Below are positions 59,697-64,000 of a stretch of DNA of 64,000 nucleotides, piece by piece. Positions within the stretch are counted from its first letter, which is position 1, and the number at the start of each line of letters is the position of its first letter. The translations under genes and the position numbers were made by a program. The notes beneath the pieces were generated by a model that did no database searches, was not told the DNA's origin, and was given only the letters and a program-made list of their open reading frames with translations. This DNA comes from Neorhizobium vignae. Lineage in GTDB: Bacteria > Pseudomonadota > Alphaproteobacteria > Rhizobiales > Rhizobiaceae. The DNA is taken from the NCBI RefSeq assembly GCF_000732195.1, contig NZ_JNNU01000010.1:1-64000 (forward strand), read 5' to 3'.

Positions 59697-62006
59697 TCAA
59701 TTGATCTGATTGGCGATTAGGCGCAGGGCGCGAAGGGGGGCGGGTTCTGCAGGCTGCTCGCTGACACGGGCGAACCGGCGATACTCCACAAGGGCCAGAA
59801 GATAGGAAATTACGGATTCGCCACCCCGGTTCTCGTTGACGCGCAGACGGTGCAGTCCGTCGCGACAACTGCCAGTGTCGATGTCGACGAGTGTCTGGGA
59901 AAGATCGTTGCTGCCGAGAAACCAAGCAAAGGCGCTGATGGCGCCGGTTTTCCATTCTGCACCTTGATCGGAGTGCCAGGCGGCAAGACAGGCCGAGATC
60001 GTCGCCGTCGCTTCAAGTGGCTGCTGATCAAACTCCCGGGGCGGCTTGCGGATGTCGCCGAAACCATCGGTTCCGATCGGCCGGAAATGCCCCCCCGGCG
60101 CCGTCTGCTTTGTCATCAGCCAACGCAGGGTCCGCATACCGGCAACGACATACGCGGATGTTCCGCTGGCGTGGCCCGTCAGGATCAGCGCCTGAGGCAG
60201 GCGTGCATTGTCATAGGAAAGGCCTTCCTCGAACCAGGTCCAATCCCCGGTCTCCACACGAACGAGGATATCCATCAGACGGTCTGCGAGAAGACGGCGC
60301 ATCCGTTTGGCGAAAAGATCCTCTCCCCTTACGGCACAATAGCCATCCAGTCCAAGGAGGGTGAAAGCCCAGGCGCGCGGTGAGCGAAACATTTCCACCG
60401 TCGGCAGAGCGTCCGCGAACAGGGCCGCCGCCCAGCTACGGCGGGACGCATTGGCATCGCTGCGGGCGCATTCTCCCAGAGCCCAGAGCGTGCGCCCGTG
60501 GCTGTCCTCGGAACCGGTGTCTTCGAGCCATCTCCGGTCGAAGCCCATGAAGTTGCGGAAATGCTTCTTGTCGGGGTTCCACGCGTGTTGCACGAAGGAT
60601 GCAAATCGGCTCGTCAGTGTCTCCGGTAGGGATTTCTCGCCGGACGTGTTGAGGGCGCTCGCCAGAAGCAATGCCCGTGCATTGTCATCGACACAATAAC
60701 CGTGCGCGCGATCAGGTACCGAATGGACGGCGTGTTGGAACAGGCCCGTGTCGTCGCACATGGAGAGGAAATAGGTGAGTTGCGTATCCGGCAGAACGGA
60801 AACGTCGCGGGTTGGAGCATTTTTCTCCCCGGCAGCGGTTGCGACGGGCCGTAAATGTCGCTTGGCGGTCTCGAAGACGGCCACATAACGTTCGGCCGTC
60901 CTTTGCCACGTCATCGACCGGCTGCTGGCATAAGCACGCGCACGCATGGCGTCACGCCTTGTGTCATCCGTCAGCAATCCCGCGATCTCCGTGCCGATGG
61001 CTTTTACATCACCGGACGCAACCAGAATACCGCGGCCCTCGGCCAGAAGTTCGCGCGCATGCCAATAGGGTGTCGACACGACCGCTTTTCCCAAGCCGAA
61101 ACTGTAAGCCAGGGTGCCCGATGTCATCTGCGCCTCATTCAGATAAGGCGTTGCATAGACGTCGCACATGGAAATGAAGTCCAGGAGCTTCGCCTGGTCG
61201 ACAAACTGGTCGAGGAAAACGACGTGGTTTTCGATGCCGAGCGCCTGCACCCGGGCAATAAGGCTCTCGCGATAGGCCTCGCCCTGATTGCGGATAAGAT
61301 TGGGGTGGGTCGCACCGAGCACTACATAGACGGCGCCTGGACTGCTTTCCAGGATCAGAGGCATCGCATCGATCATCACCTCTATGCCCTTATTGGGCGA
61401 AAGCAGTCCGAATGTCAGGATAACCGGCCTATCACTGAACCCGAGTTTTGCCTTTGCAAGCTCCGTTTCCGCGAAGGCAATGTCGGGAATCCCATGCGGG
61501 ATCACTTCGATTTTCTCTGCCGGGGCATCATAGACCTGACGCAAAAGCGCACGGCCTTTCTCGGCCATGACGATGACCTTTGCTGATGTCTCGAGAATCC
61601 GCGTCAGAACGCGCCGCTGGGCTGCACTGGGTTCGGCAAGAACCGTGTGCAGGGTCGTCACGATCGGCATATTGAGGCGCGACAACAGTTCGAGAATATA
61701 GCTACCGGCTTCGCCGCCGAAAATTCCGAATTCATGCTGGAGACAAACGACGTCGAATCGTCCGGCATTCAGGGCCTCGGCCGTGCTGATATAGTCCTCG
61801 AGGTTTTCGTCACGTATTTGAAGCGAGACACTGGGAGGGTAATCATAGGTATGGCCGTGATCGTTCATTGCCACGATTACCGTCTCCACCTTTGCCGGGG
61901 ATTTGGAAACCGCCTGTTGAAGATCGCTGGTGAAAGTCGCGATGCCGCAGCGACGCGGGAGCGAATTGCCAATGAATGCAATTTTCCTGAGTTGGGTCAT
62001 GGTCAT
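59697..62006 (-). CDS. GT4 glycosyltransferase with large C-terminal helical domain
   Basis: A 769-residue protein. Residues 1-375 are a GT4 glycosyltransferase: IAFIGNSLPRRCGIATFTSD start, VCLQHEFGIFGGEAGSYILE, KIEVIPHGIPD, VILTFGLLSPNKGIEVMIDA and a donor-site EX7E-type region with CDVYATPYLNEAQMTSGTLA. Residues about 400-769 form a repeated-helix barrel that looks like a glycoside-hydrolase (alpha/alpha)6 toroid, with HGYCVDDNARALLLASA and DWTWFEEGLSYDNARLPQAL. So one chain combines a transferase with a second carbohydrate-handling domain. It overlaps manA by four bases; together with GH130 it suggests synthesis or recycling of a mannose-containing oligosaccharide. Confidence 0.8.
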   Translation of the reverse strand: MTMTQLRKIAFIGNSLPRRCGIATFTSDLQQAVSKSPAKVETVIVAMNDHGHTYDYPPSVSLQIRDENLEDYISTAEALNAGRFDVVCLQHEFGIFGGEAGSYILELLSRLNMPIVTTLHTVLAEPSAAQRRVLTRILETSAKVIVMAEKGRALLRQVYDAPAEKIEVIPHGIPDIAFAETELAKAKLGFSDRPVILTFGLLSPNKGIEVMIDAMPLILESSPGAVYVVLGATHPNLIRNQGEAYRESLIARVQALGIENHVVFLDQFVDQAKLLDFISMCDVYATPYLNEAQMTSGTLAYSFGLGKAVVSTPYWHARELLAEGRGILVASGDVKAIGTEIAGLLTDDTRRDAMRARAYASSRSMTWQRTAERYVAVFETAKRHLRPVATAAGEKNAPTRDVSVLPDTQLTYFLSMCDDTGLFQHAVHSVPDRAHGYCVDDNARALLLASALNTSGEKSLPETLTSRFASFVQHAWNPDKKHFRNFMGFDRRWLEDTGSEDSHGRTLWALGECARSDANASRRSWAAALFADALPTVEMFRSPRAWAFTLLGLDGYCAVRGEDLFAKRMRRLLADRLMDILVRVETGDWTWFEEGLSYDNARLPQALILTGHASGTSAYVVAGMRTLRWLMTKQTAPGGHFRPIGTDGFGDIRKPPREFDQQPLEATATISACLAAWHSDQGAEWKTGAISAFAWFLGSNDLSQTLVDIDTGSCRDGLHRLRVNENRGGESVISYLLALVEYRRFARVSEQPAEPAPLRALRLIANQIN

Positions 62007-62953
62007 GCCTCCGTTGAGCGGAATGGCAAGCCCGCCGATTGTTGGTGGTGAATGAGTGCCTGCTCAAGATGCCGGGTCGCTGGCTTGGCCATGCGCATGT
62101 CGAGATTGCGCAGCAGGCCGGGCCTTGGTTCCGCGTCGGAATAGGCAATAAGGGCGGTCAGTCCCTTGCTCCCGGCCTTGATATGGGTGTGCGAAGCGTC
62201 GGCAAACAACGCATCTCCGATACCGGCATGAGCCTTCCCGGCGTCTATCTCACCCGCGATGACCAGTATCCAGGTTTCGCATTCCGCGTTCAACTCCCAG
62301 TTCGAATCTGCCGGAAGGTTGACCCGTTCGAGGACAAAGAAAGGACAGGAGACCAGTTGTGTCCTGACCTCTGTGAGGTCCACCGGAATTGCCTGGGCCT
62401 TCGCCGGCTCCAGATCCGCCGCCGCGACGGCCTGATCCACATGCAGTTCGCGCTTGCGGCCATAGTCGAACAGACGAAATGTCGTATCGCTTCTCTGCTG
62501 AATCTCCGCGACAACAAGTCCGGCGCCAATGGCGTGAATGGTCCCGGCCGGGACGAAAATGACGTCGCCCGCCCTGGCATCCCGCCAATCCACGATATCG
62601 GCTATGGAGCCATCAAGGATCGCATGGCGCAGTTCCGGCTGCGTCAGGCTCCTCGTCAACCCGACGGCAACCTGAGCGCCCGGTTCCGCTGACAGAATAT
62701 ACCATGCTTCGGTCTTTCCGTTTTCCATGCCGAGCGATTGCGCAAGGCCGTCGTCGGGATGGACCTGGATAGACAGGGGCTCTTTTGTGAAGAGCAGCTT
62801 GAGAAGCAGAGCAGAATCGGGCGACTGCACGTCGGCGCGCTCGAACCAAATTTCGCCGATCGCGTCGTTGTGGCGTGTCTTCGTCCAGGGCTGGAGATCG
62901 TGGCTGCCCCAGGGTTTGCGCGCAATCCGCGCGCCGGCCTGTTCGATTACCAT
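62003..62953 (-). CDS. manA: mannose-6-phosphate isomerase, class I (ManA)
   Basis: A 316-residue cupin-type isomerase that converts fructose 6-phosphate and mannose 6-phosphate. KPWGSHDLQPW near residue 14, LLFTKEPLSIQVHPDD with the zinc-binding Gln and His, GKTEAWYIL with the Glu and FVPAGTIHAIGAGLVVAEIQ with the second His group are all visible. It is the first gene of a three-gene operon with the GT4 and GH130 genes (ATGA overlap with GT4). It supplies mannose phosphate for the transferase, or returns GH130 products to fructose 6-phosphate. Confidence 0.85.
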   Translation of the reverse strand: MVIEQAGARIARKPWGSHDLQPWTKTRHNDAIGEIWFERADVQSPDSALLLKLLFTKEPLSIQVHPDDGLAQSLGMENGKTEAWYILSAEPGAQVAVGLTRSLTQPELRHAILDGSIADIVDWRDARAGDVIFVPAGTIHAIGAGLVVAEIQQRSDTTFRLFDYGRKRELHVDQAVAAADLEPAKAQAIPVDLTEVRTQLVSCPFFVLERVNLPADSNWELNAECETWILVIAGEIDAGKAHAGIGDALFADASHTHIKAGSKGLTALIAYSDAEPRPGLLRNLDMRMAKPATRHLEQALIHHQQSAGLPFRSTEA

Positions 62954-63716
62954 TATGGAACTCCTTCATCGTACCGCTAAGACCGGGTCGATCTGAGGTC
63001 GGAGTATCCTGCTGGGGTGGCGGACAGTCCGTGAGGACTGATCAGAATCCGGCCAAAACGAGTGCGGTCAGCCTGCGGCTGCTCAGATCGGAACGATTTC
63101 AAGAAGAAGAAAAATAAATAAACTCGAAATCTAACTCAATATTTTTCGATCCAAATTTGTATATAATCCCAGATCTCAAAAATGCAATGGCATGAAATCT
63201 TCCATAAAATCAGAAATTTTCGGTCAATATTTTGATATGGTTAGTAAATCTTGCGAATGATAATCGTAAAATTCAGGATGTATTATTGCTTTCCAAGAAT
63301 TACGGCGCTTCAGAAAGGTCGCCTGCTGGCCGGAAGAGATCTCCACCTTGTGGCCGGCTTCATTGCCCGGCCTCCTTGGCACGGTAGCGCGCCAGGTCTG
63401 GATGGGAACCGGACATCGCCCTTCGACTGCAGACACGGCATGATTTGGAAAGCTACACTCTTTCCTGCCGGCATTTTGGAACAAACTACGTCGGCCCACA
63501 AGGTTGAAGCGTCTATACCCTTCTTGTGATGACACGGATCCGGAGCTTTCAATGGTCGATCCTCGCTTTTGGCCACCGTGGGCAGCAGGCCGATGGAAGA
63601 GTAGGCGGGTATCTACGAAATACTCTATAATTCGTAGGCGCCCCAAGCGGCCGGGCGATCGGGCCGGCTTCGAAGCCCCGATCGCGACAGAGACAACAAT
63701 TCAAGGGAGCTGAGAC
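62954..63716. other. gap of 763 bases with an AT-rich core
   Basis: Bases about 63106-63300 are much richer in A/T than the surroundings, with runs such as ATATTTTTCG and ATATTTTGATATGG. No gene I can support lies here on either strand; overlapping open frames at 63224-63646 (minus) and 63251-63529 (plus) lack family resemblance. It probably holds the promoter of the manA operon and of the peroxiredoxin gene. Confidence 0.4.
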
Positions 63717-64000
63717 ATGAGCCTTCGTATCAATGACATAGCACCGGATTTCACCGCCGAGACCACCCAGGGCACGATCCATTTCCACGACTGGATCGGC
63801 AGTGGCTGGGCCGTGCTGTTTTCCCATCCGAAGAACTTCACGCCGGTCTGCACGACCGAGCTCGGCGCCATGGCAGGGCTCGAGGGTGAATTCAAAAAGC
63901 GCGGCGTCAAGATCATCGGCATCTCTGTCGATCCGGTCGAAAGCCACGGCAAGTGGAAGGACGACATCAAGACGGCGACCGGTTTCGAGGTGGAATATCC
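63717..64000 (+). CDS. 1-Cys peroxiredoxin (Prx6 type), 3' end outside window
   Basis: The first 94 residues are visible: MSLRINDIAPDFTAETTQGT, VLFSHPKNFTPVCTTELGAM with the peroxidatic Cys in the P-x3-T-x2-C motif, and VKIIGISVDPVESHGKW. This is the start of the Prx6/1-Cys branch, which reduces hydroperoxides in the cytoplasm; the family length is about 215 residues, so about half lies outside. AAGGGAG lies about eight bases before ATG 63717. Confidence 0.9.
   Translation, partial: MSLRINDIAPDFTAETTQGTIHFHDWIGSGWAVLFSHPKNFTPVCTTELGAMAGLEGEFKKRGVKIIGISVDPVESHGKWKDDIKTATGFEVEY

Noticed and set aside
1..64000. CRISPR arrays, rRNA and tRNA genes
   Set aside because: No regularly spaced direct repeats, ribosomal RNA segments or cloverleaf sequences were noticed on reading; a covariance-model scan would be decisive.

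Overview
The window looks like a replicon of a Rhizobiales (Hyphomicrobiales) bacterium, most likely Rhizobiaceae. This is inferred from the high GC content, the SyrB-like protein, small DUF1236 and DUF982 proteins, IdnD/IdnO sugar-acid genes, a PhoX phosphatase and many ABC/TTT uptake operons. No rRNA, tRNA, CRISPR array, replication gene, integrase or complete insertion sequence was recognised. The mosaic of catabolic operons and worn mobile-element genes suggests a secondary replicon (megaplasmid or chromid) or an accessory chromosomal region.

Layout. 1-3.7 kb: the end of a hypothetical gene, then a compact operon of an alpha-oxoamine synthase, a class III aminotransferase and a GNAT acetyltransferase, which resembles a small-molecule pathway. 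3.8-8.3 kb: a broken nucleotidyltransferase, a frameshifted yceI, a flavin monooxygenase and a divergent pair of FMN split-barrel genes, the second fused to a GAF domain. 8.4-11.1 kb: small stress-type and envelope genes (two DUF1236 copies, one truncated; a DUF982 gene; a 24-residue membrane peptide; a frameshifted secreted protein). 11.1-22.3 kb: remains of a conjugative or integrative element (DUF1173, WGR, HU, DUF736, PemK/Phd toxin-antitoxin, DUF2493, Toprim, DUF6117, DUF932, ParB). Several of these genes are truncated or frameshifted and no transfer machinery is present, but the toxin-antitoxin pair is intact. Many genes in this block are separated by GC-rich hairpins.

23-49.8 kb is catabolic. 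PhoX is followed by a leftward operon (32.9 to 25.4 kb) with an SDR, a polar amino-acid-type ABC importer, an RraA-like aldolase, IdnO, a 2-hydroxyacid dehydrogenase and IdnD, with a LysR regulator facing it. Next come an aminotransferase, pxpA, pxpC, pxpB, a biotin-carrier-like protein without a biotinylation lysine, a biotin carboxylase and a normal biotin carrier. Together these look like a split biotin-dependent carboxylase/5-oxoprolinase. Upstream lies a TetR-linked operon: a DHDPS-family lyase, an SDR lacking the usual Tyr-Lys pair, a TTT transporter (tctC, tctB, tctA) with a molybdopterin oxidoreductase gene set inside it, and a D-amino-acid-dehydrogenase-like flavoprotein. A long palindrome precedes the lyase gene.

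50-64 kb: a coiled-coil hypothetical protein, a SyrB-like regulator, a sugar-lactone oxidase with an SDR, a gap holding an IS630-type transposase scrap, a long-form Prc protease, small hypothetical genes, a mannose-related cluster (GH130, GT4 with a large C-terminal extension, ManA) and the start of a 1-Cys peroxiredoxin. At least six reading frames are broken. Each could be real decay or a sequencing error, and this cannot be decided from the sequence alone.
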